Of a stretch of DNA of 64,000 nt, positions 22,912-34,812 are shown in pieces (positions within the stretch are counted from its first letter, which is position 1; each line of letters starts with the position of its first letter). This DNA is from Sarcomyxa edulis (lineage: Eukaryota > Basidiomycota > Agaricomycetes > Agaricales > Mycenaceae). The notes beneath the pieces were generated by a model, which ran no database searches, was not told the DNA's origin, and was given only the letters and a program-made list of their open reading frames with translations. The stretch is from the NCBI GenBank assembly GCA_009761415.1, contig QUOL01000001.1:1550001-1614000 (forward strand). The letters run 5' to 3'. Made by a program: the position numbers and the translations under genes.

Positions 22912-25900
22912 ATGGACGTCTACACAACCTCGTTTACTTATCCACGCAGGTCGCGACACACTCATTCTCCCGCTTCTTCTCTCGACTTTCAGCCCTCGGA
23001 ACTCAGGCCTCCTTCCGGCGATGCGTACACTCCTGCACATCATCTTCATCGTGTAAACAGCAACATCTCGGACGCAACCTCTCCTTCAGATGGTGAAGCC
23101 GTTCAAAAACTCACCATGTTGGCCATGCAGATGCATGGCTGTCATGTGTCCTATTTCATGGCAGACCAGGGCGGATGGAATTTTTACATTACTGGGGCCT
23201 ACCAGCAGGTCATGCTCACCCGTGGTATGATCTTGAAAGAGTGTCCGATCCAGGTATGTCCTCTCCGGATTACTCACTTGGCAAATATCAGTCGTAACTA
23301 ACCCCAATATTACCATTCATTAGCACTGTGCAGCAATCAAGGTCACCCGTTCCGAGATCCTCGATGCCCCTACTACAAAGCCTACACTCAAGACGGAGGT
23401 CCGACGTAGACTGGATGACATCGCATCACAGACATTGGCTCATATTGCGGTCGTCAATAGCCCTCTTGCGCTCTCTAATCGTACTCCTCCAGACGGGATC
23501 AGCAGCAGTGCAGGATGGTCAGGCCTGGAGACCGAAAGAGTTTGCGAGTTGGTAGTCACTGGACCTGGTGACTCTGTGGATCTATCGCGAGTACGGCTCT
23601 TGGTCATGTTGGAAGAACTGGTGAGTTCATTCATTTCCGCGATTCGGAATATTTCCGTTAAATTAGTGTAACAGAGCGGATTGCATGCGGAGTTCTGCGA
23701 AATCGACCACAAATTGCATGCCATCATTGCTGGTCGGAAACGGACAGTTCTCCAGAAGATCCAAGAGGAGACTGCCACCAACATATATTTCCCCTCTCCG
23801 CTGCAAGGCCTCGTAGGTCCGGATCTGTCCGGCTCCGTCCCCAGCTCGCCAACAGGAAACTCCCGAAACAGCAATGTGATCTGGATCACTGGCGAGTTTT
23901 TTGGTGTACAAAGAGCGCGAGACATGCTTTTCCAGGTCTCAGTCAATAAGGTGAAGTTCCGCTGGAATGTTCGAAACTGCTGCCATCATCTGAACGCATG
24001 TTCGTTTTCTAGAGCAAATCGGTCATTTCCAGAGACACGGCTATCCTACCACGCAAGCTTGATTGGCTTGTCACGGATCGTGCTGATGATTTGAAAACCA
24101 TTATGAGCGATAACGCCACCTTCATTCAATTTCCACCTCTCGGCAGTTCTACTAGTCTAATCACCGTCTATGGCGACCATAGGGTTAATATTCAGCGGAC
24201 CATTCGGTCTGTAATGCAACTTGTGAGTTTCACTTTTGCATTTCGTTTCAGAGAAATTTTCTGAACGCTCCATCTTTCAGGCATGTCAATCATACGTGGC
24301 TTCATTCTGGCTTTTGCCGATCCAGTACAACGCCTTACTCCCGCCGACCACAATTAACGCGTCACAGCTTACTACTCTCTTGAAGACCATCTCTATAACG
24401 ACAGGTGCCGAAGTCGTGTTCAAGAGTATGTGTTTCGAAATGCACGGCCTTGAACACGAAGTCCGCGCTGCGGTCAATATGGTGCTTGAACTCGAACTTA
24501 TTAAGGTACGTTTTCATCCGATTTTTGCATCCGCTAGCAACCGCGACTTATGAAATTTGTCCTCGGCTCCGCAGGCATTCCATCATGAAATTCGATTCCA
24601 GATTGAATTGTCGAACGAGCACCGCGAGTTCATCAGCGGTAAGAAGAATGGCAAGATCAACAAGATTATGCAGACGACCAATGTGAAGATAAAATTCGAG
24701 ACTTTCAACGATCACAACTTCCTCATCGACGTCGCCGGCGCTGATGCATCGGTGCTCCAAGGTCTTTCCTTGTTACAAGAAGAACTCCCAGCGGAGATTT
24801 CATTCCATGTCCCGGAGGCATACCACAAACGCATTATCGGCGTAGGTGGACGCAGCATCCAACGAATCATGAAAAAGTACGGCGTCTACGTCAAGTTCTC
24901 GAACGCGGAAGAGTTCGCTGCTCTTGGCGGATACAACGACAACGACGACAATGTTGTGGCTCGGACACCGGCAAAGAATGCAATCAACTTGGATAACCTC
25001 AAGCAGTCTGTAATGGAGCTAGTCAATCCCAAGGTAATCATCTCATATACCTATATTCGATCGCACGTGACTTATCGCGGCGTCAGGACAAGGATTATGT
25101 CAACGAAACTGTATCGATACCTAGACGTTACCACCGTACCCTTCTTGGCGAAAAATCGATCTTCATTCACGATATAGAAACGAAGACCAACTCACGTGTA
25201 CGCTTCCCCGACAAAGAGACCGCTTCGGATGTTGTCACTATCTTTGGGCCAGAGAGTCAAGTCCAAATCGCTGCGGCTATGCTCCTCGTACGTTGACTAG
25301 TCATTTTCACATCTATTTTACGCTAACTATCCGTGTAGGATCACGTTCCATTCGAAGCTGATATGGCGGTGCCCCCGAGTGTTGACGTTCAAAGGATCTG
25401 CTCCTCTCCTGATTTCGCTACATTTGTCGACCGTGTCAAGCGCGAATTCTCAGTGTCTATCGTACCCAATGTCAAGATGTATTCCCACGATCTAGGAGCA
25501 GAATCACCCGCCGATTTTACCTTCAAGTTCAGGTGTCAACGAAGCAATAGTGATTTCCTCATCACTTCTAGAGAAATGCTGGAGTCCTTCCTGATGAACC
25601 ATAACGTCCACATATATCCTCCACTGACGGTCCACACTCATAAGAGGGGTGACTCGTTTGCGGAAGCCTTCCCTCACTTTGACAGCAAAGTGCTTTCGAC
25701 GGCAAGAACGCGTGGTGAGTCTTGCTTTGCTAATAACCTACTCGTCATCGTGTTTATCCAGTTCTTGTCGGTGTAGAATCTACGGACTTGAGCAGACCGT
25801 CTGAGCTCTCTGGGGACAGACGGCTTAGGCTCGCAAACTCTTCGCCAGACGTCAAGGCACTTTTCAATGCTCCAACATACGTCAACCATTACTTGGACGA

Positions 25901-26419
25901 GCCCGAAGACCCCCAAGCCAACTATACTCCTGTACAGTCGCTAGACTACTGGACTCCCTTACCCCCTATTGTAAGTTCAGCAGCGCCACGTCGTTCTTTC
26001 TTTCACTGATTCATCGATTTACTCAGGGCTCGGGTATACCAAACCGGACAAGGCACGGCGACGGCGCCTTGAAACGGGGCTCGGACTCACTTCTGGAAGC
26101 TAAAATGAAGGAACAAATATCGAAACCGCGTACCTTGCAAAACCGCGCTCAATCATTGGATTTGACATCCTCTCTGTCTCGTATCACGGAATCATCATCA
26201 CGTCTTCCTCAACCTGAGTCTCCCACTACCTCTACCGGAGATACAGGAGGGAACTCGAGTCCAACGTCTGTCACTGCTCCGTCTTTCCCCAGCGTGTATG
26301 GGCCCCCGATGTCAGGACGGTCAGCCGTTGTCGGGACGCCGGCTCAGCGATCAGGACGTGTCATCGACGATGAAGCCATCAACGAAGTATCACGAGTAAT
26401 CTCCAACCTGGGGCTATGA
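22912..26419 (+). CDS. Multi-KH-domain RNA-binding protein
   Basis: The ATG is at 22912 (MDVYTTSFTYPRRSRHTH). About 1,000 residues lie in some ten exons. At least three KH-like units are readable. They are EIDHKLHAIIAGRKRTVLQK (loop GRKR), VPEAYHKRIIGVGGRSIQRI (canonical GVGG loop) and IPRRYHRTLLGEKSIFIHDI (loop GEKS). Further units, such as IVVNSPLALS and SNEHREFISGKKNGKINKIM (loop GKKN), look like degenerate KH folds. The C-terminus is Ser/Pro/Thr-rich and disordered, ending DEAINEVSRVISNLGL. Yeast YLL032C and animal Bicaudal-C share a many-KH layout, but I cannot say which is the orthologue. A role in mRNA binding or localisation is inferred from the domains. Confidence 0.85.
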
Positions 26420-26769
26420 TATTCTCTAGTCGCTCACCGTTTGGACTTGCGTCTTGTTTATTTTAAAAAGAACCTATCCTAGGACGGACTATTTTTCACC
26501 ACATTTCGGTCATTTTTATTCAATCCTGCACTTCGTTCACTGCAACACCCCACTCTTTCTTTTCCAACACGGAGAATCAAAATATCCATACATCTCTCTT
26601 GTTTTTAACCCTGCTACTCACATCTGCTCTGTACAGTATATATATATATACGAAAGTCAACCTTATAGTAGTGGACTCTTCGTGTTTATCCTTCACTAAT
26701 AGACACACAATAGTACAAAGGTCCATGGGAATTAAAATCGAGCGAGTAAGACAAAGAACTGTCCGGAGT

Positions 26770-28351
26770 CTAGTACACAATCCACGGGACTTCAAATAAT
26801 ACGAAGTCAAAGAATTCCTGTTCCATGATGTTCTGGTATTCCCCGATGAACTCTTCGCCCTCCACTTTCGTCTTGGATTGAGCACGGTTGGACCTGGGGC
26901 TGAGATATGAGAAGTGAGTCTGTAGTACGCTGAACGTCTTCTTGGCTGTTTTCGGGTCGGGCTGGAAAGGGAATGAGTTATTGCAGCAAGATTGGAGAGA
27001 ATGGCTGATACCTTTAGTATGATTCCGACATAATTCGCCGGCAGACCATATCGCAAAACGCTCTCGACGTATAGCCGAACAACCTTGAGATGTACAAGAA
27101 TTTGGAATGATTCTGAGAAGTTGGTTCGCGACAAACGAAGGAGTTCCGTCTGAGGAAATTCGAATCAATGAGACCATCTCGATGCTAGTCAAGATGATAC
27201 ATACCCAAAGTTCTTTCTCGGTGTTATCAGCTCGATCTAGCTCTTCTCGCTGCCTTGCTAGTTGTTCTTCCGAGAAAACGAAATCTCGCACGATGAATCT
27301 AGAAGGGCATTAGCTAGATGTGGCGTAGAACGAACAAGGACAGACTTGTTTTCTCGACACTTCTGTACAAACTCATCGTGAACCTTTCGGAACACAACAA
27401 CGCCGAATAGCGTATATTCGTCATCGGATGCAATGGACCTGCATTTCGAAATTTAGAAAGAGGCGCGCTGTATTGGGAATCAAATGACTCACTTCGAGGA
27501 CCGTGGTACAACCATGGATGTCAATCGTTCATATTTGGAATTCCAATCTTTCACGAGATTTCTTCACACTCATTAATAGAATGCGCAAGCGTAAGATGAA
27601 GAGACTGACTTCGGAACAGTCACAAGCAGAGTTTCGAGATACTCCGAGTCCTCTACGAAGTCTTCCTTTGATACAACATCAGCCAGTGATCGCACGGATA
27701 AGTTACCGCTGTGTATAAATTGTGTCAGTAAACGGTGCCTCCTGGAAGGCGGTGACGAAGCCTGACGTTTTCTTGCGTTGCATCTGAGTGAGCGACCCCT
27801 TGACCAGGTTGTAGTTCGTGAGCTTGGCTTTCATGGCGTTGTCAATGGAAATCATTTCCTAGAATCCTCATCAATCCTGGCCGACAAATGCTGATAGAGA
27901 ACAGACCTTGTTCAGGGTATCTGCCATATCTCGCAAGCCTTTCTGCACGCCGTAACGACCTTCATTCCATCTCCACCCCTTCAACAGATAGTCATCCACG
28001 CTACCCTCGTTAACAAGAATGTGCTGAGCAAGCTTGGTCGGGTCGTTGTTTAGCAAGTTGCGCAGGGTGTCTACAGTCTTCGCGACGGTCACGGTGAAGA
28101 AGGCTTCTTGCTTTGGCAAGTCTTCGGATAATCCAATAAGAAGGTCCAGTGTTCCTGTCTTTTTCGAGTCCGAGGAGAGAGGGATTAGAGAGGAGAGATC
28201 GTTGAATGACTTAACCAAGCACCTTGAATGACGGTATTTCGAGCTGCGCGATGCTCTTGGACGGCGACAACTTTAATTTCGTAGAAAGCTCCTGAAGAAG
28301 TCCATCCGTATCAGGGACTGCAATAAGCCAAGTGCTTTGATCAGACGGCAT
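26770..28351 (-). CDS. VMA5: V-type proton ATPase subunit C
   Basis: The ATG is at 28351 ([18 protein letters not shown]). Exons give [155 protein letters not shown] and [15 protein letters not shown]. The total is about 400 residues, as in Vma5. Subunit C bridges the V1 peripheral stalk and the V0 sector. It is lost on reversible disassembly of the pump, which acidifies the vacuole. The gene is divergent from the sulfurtransferase gene (143 bp between ATGs). Confidence 0.94.
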
Positions 28352-28493
28352 CGCGAGGTTTGATAGTCCTGAGTTGGTGCTAGATACCGTGACACTCAGT
28401 TACAGACTCGGAGGTGATTGCACCGCCACCGGCTAAACGCGTGCTGTTTGACGTTGTTCGATCTCAATCTCAACGACCTCCGTCGAGTCAACC

Positions 28494-29772
28494 ATGTTCC
28501 GCGGAGTCCAGCTCGCTGCTAGGTTTGCTCGGAGAACATCTCCTTCTTTCTTCTCGGCCAAATCAATGTCGTCCTCAGTATCAAAAGTTCCGTTATTGCT
28601 CTCACCTGATCAAATTGCGCCTTTGGGAGATACCGTGTCAATCCTTGACGCAAGTTGGTTTATGCCGAACATCCCCCGCAATCCCAAGGACGAGTTTCTC
28701 TCGAAACGTATTCCAAATGCACAGTTTCTAGATCTGGATCAAGTAGCAAGCAGCCATGAACTAGGGTTGAAGCACATGATGCCAGAAGGGCGCGTCTTTG
28801 CTGACGCGTGCGGTATGGACTTGTTACTCAAGTTAGTATAAGTATCCGCTCTAACCTCTTACACGACACGATAGAAAGATTCGGCATACAGCCTGACTCT
28901 CATGTCGTAATGTAGGTTGCTCGATTGTGTCTCGATGTGAAGCCGCATGACGAGAATAGCTTGTAGATACGATTCACAGGGGATCTTCTCTTCGCCTCGG
29001 GCCCTTTTCATGTTTAGGTCATTTGGACATACAAAGTCAAGTATTCTAGATGGAGGTCTACCGCGCTGGGAGGCCGAAGGACACCCTGTAACTCGAGACA
29101 CGCCGCTAGGTCTTGCGGCGCAAACTAAGTACCCGACGCCTCCTCTTCAACCTGTCATCGAAAGTGCGTCTACTGCGTCCTCATGACGTGAAGTGACTGA
29201 TGGATAGGAAAAAAAGGCTACGAAGAGATTGTCTCTAATTCTGTAAAGGATCCTGCAGATTTGAGCGCAGAGCTGGTAGTGGACGCTCGGCCTCATGGTC
29301 GGCAAGTCGCGACTTTTGACGTTATGCTTTCCATGATAGCTAACTCATGCATGCAGGTACCTTGGCACGGATCCAGAACCAAGACCTGGACTGTCTTCAG
29401 GCCATATTCCCAACTCGTTCTCCTTACCTTTCACCGTCTTCTTGAAGAAGAACATCGCTCCTGATGGCACGGAGTATACAACCTTTCTGCCTCCGTCCGA
29501 GCTCCGCGCTGCTTTGGTCAATGCCGTGGGTCCCGAACTAGCCGAAGCCTTGATCAGAGGGGAAAAGCCCGTGGTCACTAGCTGTGGAAGCGGAATGACT
29601 GCTGGCGTCTTGTGGCTAGGTTTGAAGTTGCTGGAAGTAGATAATGTAAAACTCTATGATGAGGTACGTGTCTTATCATGTTGATCGAAGGACTAGTCCT
29701 CATATGGATTTTCGATAGTCATGGACCGGATATGCGTCTCGAAATTCCAGCAGAATAGAGAAAGTGCAATAG
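28494..29772 (+). CDS. TUM1: Two-domain sulfurtransferase (thiosulfate/3-mercaptopyruvate type)
   Basis: The ATG is at 28494 (MFRGVQLAARFARRTSPS). The Arg/Ser-rich, acid-free N-terminus suits a mitochondrial presequence; the internal ATG (MSSSVSKVPLLLSP) could give a cytosolic form. The N-terminal rhodanese fold reads VSILDASWFMPNIPRNPKDE and GIFSSPRALFMFRSFGH. The C-terminal domain has the active loop VVTSCGSGMTAGVLWLGL, whose Cys carries the persulfide. The CGSG(M/V)T loop fits 3-mercaptopyruvate sulfurtransferases. The last exon (SWTGYASRNSSRIEKVQ) is joined over an intron at about 29663-29717. Yeast Tum1 supplies sulfur for tRNA thiolation; that role here is inferred. Confidence 0.93.
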
Positions 29773-29976
29773 TCAACACTTCTACACTAAGGCGATTTGA
29801 TGGCATACTTATATGGAACAAAGACACAGTCTCATGCAGAGTGAGTCCATTATATGTATTATATAACCTGTACATTCTAGCCCGTGGCAGTAAACCCATA
29901 CAAGCCGTACCTGATACCCTCAGTCGACCCCAGTGTCCCAGAAAGAATAAAATAGACAGCCAGACTCTCACATTCC

Positions 29977-30571
29977 CTACTCCTTACGCTTCAGAATCGT
30001 CATCAACCCTCCGATGCCTTTCACTGACTCGATCTCTACAGGACGTTGCGCATCTGGCCAGCATGACTCTGCTATTGTTGCCGAATAGACTATCTAAAGA
30101 AACGGAAAGGTCTCTATGAGCATTCTGAAGCTCCCTCTCGATACATCGAAGAGGACTCACCGAAACATTGAACTTGTCCTCTTTCGCGAATTTTGGATGC
30201 GATATCTTACAATGCCATCTATAACAGCGAAACCAGAGGATCAGCAAGACCACAGACTAAAGGATAGAGGGAAGAACGAACTCTTCGTCGAGGAGTACAT
30301 TCGCTCCGGATTCGTGTGCTATCGACAACAGTTCTCTCCTTGCGAGGTGCAACAATCTGACGGCATCGACAGCGCCTTGACACCGGAAAGTATCTCGATG
30401 AGCGACCCTTGGGCCATATCGCGTCGGTGTGGTGTCAAGTAACACCTGATGTGTGCGCGCTGGGCCCGATGTACTTTTTATGCAATGGCAAGTTCCTTGA
30501 GAGTGTTTGCAACGTCTCAAGAGGCGCTGCAATGTACGAAATGTGGTGTTCAAGCAACTAGTAGGAGCCAT
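29977..30571 (-). CDS. Unknown small protein, copy B of a local two-copy family
   Basis: The ATG is at 30571 (MAPTSCLNTTFRTLQRLL). Exons 30571-30282, 30218-30161 and 30093-29977 keep one open frame of 154 residues. The core reads AVRLLHLARRELLSIAHESG, ANVLLDEEW, then HCKISHPKFAKEDKFNV, and the end is GLMTILKRKE. It aligns with copy A (31109-31680). ARRELLSIAHESGANVLLDEEW in B matches ARQQLLQVIANKGHNVLLLESW in A at about half of positions. An intron sits in the same phase (2) immediately before the shared Trp. No known domain is recognised. The N-terminal part is less certain than the core. Confidence 0.55.
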
Positions 30572-31108
30572 GGGTGCAAGCGAGGTTGTGAGATGACTAT
30601 GCTATGGTACAGTGTCTTTTTGTACTTCTCTTGTCTTTGCTGCTTTCCTGACGTACCAATTGCTCCACCAGCCCTAGATTTGATGCTCGTGTGATAAGAC
30701 GAACCGAGAGAATGACTTCTGCACATGAGGATCGACGCATACACAAGATAGAAGGCGTGTTCAATCGGGAGCACAAGTCGAGGTGCAGCATGGGGTCCAG
30801 CAAACTCCAAAAACTGCACTCTACGAGCTTGGCCTACCAAGATTGGCTAATGATTGTGTAAAGAGCGTGAAAGAGGGGTCCCAATGTTGCGCGTAGCTCG
30901 ACACGATCCTAGATAGATGTGTGTTATGATGTTACATTGGTTTGATTTGTATGTAGGGTACGGGTTACATGTGGATGTATGTAAACAAGTGGTGAGTGAG
31001 TATATGAGCACTACAATGAGATACAAATACAGTACAGTACTTTCCCAGCTAATGAACGATAAATATGAGAACAGAGATGAGTCCGGATGTCGATGATACA
31101 TCGAGGTA
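30572..31108. other. Spacer between copies B and A
   Basis: I see no supported gene. Two overlapping minus-strand frames near 30600-30840 (one reading VQFLEFAGPHAAPRLVLPIE) are open but lack splice or motif support. The right part is AT-rich with TGTATGTA-like simple sequence near 30945-30985. Confidence 0.5.
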
Positions 31109-31680
31109 CTATAGAACGCCCTCCAGCACTCCCATGAATGGTGGTGGCCGAGGCGTTGGGACTTTGCCGACAGCGCGAGCAGCTGTTATTGTCAAGGTTA
31201 GTCAATCTGTTGATGTAAAATCACAGAAAGAAAGTACTTACGTCGACCATTATATTGCACCTCGATGCGATAATGTTTACCTCTCCGAAGAACAGTTAAT
31301 CTCCAGCTGTGAAAGGTACGATAAGTTAGGACTGTTCATGATAATAGATACATAATATGAAAACCCACCTCTCCAGAAGAAGGACATTATGGCCCTTGTT
31401 GGCTATCACTTGGAGTAGCTGCTGCCTCGCGAACAGGAGCGCGTTTCGAAGCTCGTCTCCCTTCCGCGGATGCTTCAAATCGAAGACGTAGGTGCCACAT
31501 GTATCTGCGTCCCCTATTGATACGATTTCGAGATCTAAATACCATAGTCAGTTCAACACTCGATTGAAAGGCAGTAGCATGATTACCTTCATCATCGTAA
31601 TACATTGGAACAGGCTCTACAGCCTTACTGTCCACAACTTCCCACGGAGTCTCCCGTCGTCTGAACTTGAACAGTGGCAT
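31109..31680 (-). CDS. Unknown small protein, copy A of a local two-copy family
   Basis: Four exons (31680-31587, 31534-31369, 31306-31242, 31182-31109) give an exact open frame of 132 residues. All three introns have GT...AG ends and are about 52-62 bases long. The protein reads MPLFKFRRRETPWEVVDSKA, VEPVPMYYDDE, GTYVFDLKHPRKGDELRNAL, LFARQQLLQVIANKGHNVLL, LESWRLTVLRRGKHYRIEVQ and YNGRPARAVGKV, ending in a Pro-rich tail and GVLEGVL. There is no signal peptide or membrane segment. The alternating pattern after the Trp suggests a small mixed alpha/beta fold. I do not recognise it. Copy B lies 540 bp downstream in the same orientation. Confidence 0.65.
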
Positions 31681-31797
31681 GATTGCTTGCACGATTGGGT
31701 GTCAGGAAGACAGTCCGACAAAGGATGAGGTGTCGCTAAGTGAGTATATGGGAGTCACAACAGCCTGAAAAGACCACGCCTCCTGCTTTTAATGTCG

Positions 31798-32691
31798 CTA
31801 TCGTAAGTCCGAGCACTGCCACTGTTTGTTGAGATCGCAGCAGTCGTGGCGCTGCCGAAACACATCACCGCACGGCCAATTGGTATACGAAGTGTGAAAA
31901 AGACGCTGAATCAGATAAAGGAGCGGTGCCGTGATGACAGGGATGTCTTTCACACCATCGATGTGAATGCCACTGAGAGGATAGGGGCGCATAAATTTGA
32001 CCTGAATGATTGATCGATTATTGATCAATATAGATATGGATCAGCTTTCGCTCGTCGTGCTGAGGCAGCCAAAAGTGAATCGCTGAGCAATTCCGAAAGG
32101 TTCTAACTTCTGAGCCTGTGGAGGAGTCGTATAGTCTTGGTCGAATAGGTAATGTCAAATCTTAATCGCGTTGATCTTTCTCTCGGGGCCGTCGGTTGGC
32201 CGTCGGATCGGGATCGAGAGATGTGTCATCCCAAATTATAAACCACATCGCTGCACTTCCGCAGATGGAGATGGAGTCACGAAAGACATCGGCACCATCA
32301 CAATCGATATCGAAATCATGATAAACAGGTCCAGACCGTCGAGTACAAGGTTTTGTCAACAGCCAACATCGAAGCTTGAAGGATCGGTCATAGAGCGGCG
32401 GTGGCGGAGCAGTGTTGCTTTGTCGTGTTTAGATCTAAAGCCAACGCCATCTTGCAAACGTCCTTATTCGGTCCCTCAGATCGCCTGCCAAACGAGGAAC
32501 TTTGCGATGGTTATGTAAATCGTTCAAGGCAAAGACGTCGACGCGTTATATGCGCGAATTTTTGTGCGGTTACTAGTCAGGTTTATCAGTCATTGAACTG
32601 GTCACTGAACTTGCACAGTATGATGATACATGAACTCACCATAAGAGATGAGCAGGTTGTCAATACCATCAAGTTGGAAGATCTTTCGCAT
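31798..32691 (-). pseudogene. Probable gene relic, family not identified
   Basis: Three protein-like fragments lie in order on the minus strand. The first is an exon-like start at 32691 (MRKIFQLDGIDNLLISYG) with a good gtgagt donor. The second is a middle piece at about 32230-32335 (FDIDCDGADVFRDSISICGS). The third is a final piece ending at 31798 (GIHIDGVKDIPVITAPLLYL, then RQRHDCCDLNKQW). I could not join them without stops, so I read this as a decayed gene. The G-S-A-A and IDGVKDIPV...LLYLIQRL patterns faintly recall nucleotidyltransferase-like families of basidiomycetes. That is from memory and unproved. It could also be a live gene whose introns I failed to place. Confidence 0.3.
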
Positions 32692-32886
32692 CCGCGAGTC
32701 GATTTCGAGTCAACGACTCAGAAATTTCTGTAGTTTGAATACTTGATTGACGTGACTCCGTATGAGGGATGCACCCAGAGGGTAGAGAAGATCTGAGGGA
32801 CGCGTCTCGAATTAATTGTTCACATTGGTATACTATGTCTTTGTATGCTCGGTCACCTATGCGATCATCTTTGTGTAGGAAGACAA

Positions 32887-33677
32887 TTACAATAGGGTCA
32901 ATGCAGCGCCAGCGAGGCCCATGATCCCGACTACATAGCTTGCCATTCCGGCTGTCATTCCAACTGCACCGGAAGAGGACGAGCTACTGCTAGCGCTGGT
33001 GCTGGTGGAGGTAGACGACGTGGTCGTCGAAGTACCTGTCGCATTGGTGCAAGAGATTCCAGAGACGGATGCATTGCTGGACAGCGTCAAATCGGCACAC
33101 TGTAAATGGCGTTAGTTGATGAACTAGTATTACACCGGGAGAAGCGACGGACCTGGAACAATGATCCATCCCCACCGGAGAACTCAATTTGAAGGGTAAC
33201 GTTCTGGCCATCGGTGAGTCCGGTGACGTTGGTCGAGTCCAAATTGAGTGGGATGCAGAATATGCCTTCTCCGGTCAATTGGAAGAACGGAATGGCTTGC
33301 GAGAAGTTGTCAAACGACGTAGGGTTCTGCGCCGTCGAAATCAAAGCGGTTGCTGTTTTGATATATCATTAATACCATTATCGTCACACAAGAGTCGTAT
33401 AGGATTTACCAGTCCACAGGGGATGTTCCGAGTTCAAGCTGAAGAATCCGCCGGTCAAAGGGAACGACGTCCTGTTGGTAACAGCGGTGTTGTAGCCATC
33501 TAGATAATGAGATGAGCACCGAACACGCATGTCCGACGAATAAATTTATGACTTGCCACAGAAGTTAGGCTCTTCGTCCTCCACGAAGACCCCGCGAGGT
33601 GCGGGGAACTGGAGTTGGAAATGGGCATTGACAGCAGCGGCCAAGCTGGCAAAGACGAACGCAGTAGAAAAACGCAT
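32887..33677 (-). CDS. X325/Bim1-like copper-binding secreted protein, GPI-anchored
   Basis: The ATG is at 33677. An 18-residue signal peptide ([18 protein letters not shown]) is followed directly by His, so the mature protein starts [20 protein letters not shown]. An N-terminal His, a second His at mature position 48 (LNSEHPLWT) and NFCDG are the hallmarks of the X325/Bim1 family. This is an LPMO-like fold that binds copper through a histidine brace but does not oxidise polysaccharides. Four Cys, several N-glycosylation sites, a Ser/Thr-rich stalk ([14 protein letters not shown]) and a hydrophobic end ([17 protein letters not shown]) suit a GPI anchor. Intron 1 (33556-33500) has a GC donor; intron 2 lies near 33345-33410. 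The neighbouring Ctr gene supports a role in copper uptake, as for Cryptococcus Bim1. Confidence 0.88.
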
Positions 33678-34138
33678 AACTTCTTGGGATCTTCAGCTGG
33701 GTTTTTGGAGAAGTGTTCGACGGCTGGCAATATCGCGAGATCGAAGACTTATAAGACTTTACAGGTATGGGTTACATAATTAATGCATAAAAACAATCGA
33801 AAATACTTGGAGAAAAAGATTTTGGTTGCTGTGTCTCCTGCCTGATAGACATCTCCTTCCTTGGTATGCTACCGCCTGAATCCAATCTCATTGGCTGTCG
33901 CTAGCCGTAAATACACACAAAAATAGGGCAGAAAAAAGTTTTTGTAGTGCCTTGATTCCACAATTCGCTTACACGTTATTATACACCAGTGTAATTCTTC
34001 GCGCGGCCTTCGCATCTAGGACAATTGTCACAGTTGACGAGCTTCGAGATCAAGAATATGTTGCTTAGCGTGGTTCCATCCATAGAGTCATTACAGTAGT
34101 ATACAGAAATCCGTAGCGATCCCCAGTGTGCACCATGT

Positions 34139-34812
34139 TCAATGCGCTCCTACGCCCCCCATCCTGCCGAACAAGATCTCACCAAGACCAAGACCAAGCA
34201 CAATCGATATGAAATAAGCTGCTTGAAACGTCCTGAGAGTATATGCAATTAAGTGTCAGAAACGATCGAGAGAAAGTAGATCGCGTACATCACAGCCAAC
34301 ATGAGGACGTATCCCAAGAGAGCTTGAACGGCATGTATGACGCCACGGGGTATATCGTGCGCCGCGATGAACGGAGCAATCATGCGAGTGTAGGTACGGG
34401 AGTTGCGGGGCATACCAGGAGTCGTGGCAGTTGCGTAGACTATGGTGTTGAGTTCATGTATCTCAGTTTCCACTTGCGGACCCTTCTGCTTCTCCGAAGA
34501 CGAGGAGGAGGCTCTAGTAGACGATTCATTGCAGGTCTTGTGAGAAGTCATAGACAACGCCCTGCGAAAAAGCCATTAATGTTGACCGATAGCATATCGG
34601 CGTGGGTGGATGTACCTTTTCTTCCATTTAGCTTCCATTACACTGCGCATCGCTGACATCCAGCGTTCAAGTAGAGCCAGAAAGACCAACCCAATGCATG
34701 CACCAGCGATGGCTCCTTTGGACGATGGGTGCCAAGATTCAAAGTAAAGGTGGTCGCCTCCTGTGAAGTGCAGCCAGGGTATCATGGAGGTAGTAACTGA
34801 TGTGTTGGACAT
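34139..34812 (-). CDS. Ctr-family copper transporter
   Basis: The ATG is at 34812. The N-terminus reads MSNTSVTTSMIPWLHFTGGD, then HLYFESWHPSSKGAIAGACI, ending in the first membrane helix. A basic turn (MEAKWKKR) and a soluble loop rich in Ser, Glu and Lys follow. The second helix carries the MxxxM selectivity motif (LLGYVLMLAVM), joined over an intron to TFQAAYFISIVLGLGLGEIL. The third helix holds the Gly-rich packing motif, ending FGRMGGVGAH. The total is about 187 residues. Ctr proteins are trimers passing Cu(I). The N-terminus lacks a Met-rich cluster and the C-terminus lacks an HCH end, so it may be a vacuolar-type or divergent member. It is in tandem with the X325 gene (461 bp apart). 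Confidence 0.92.
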
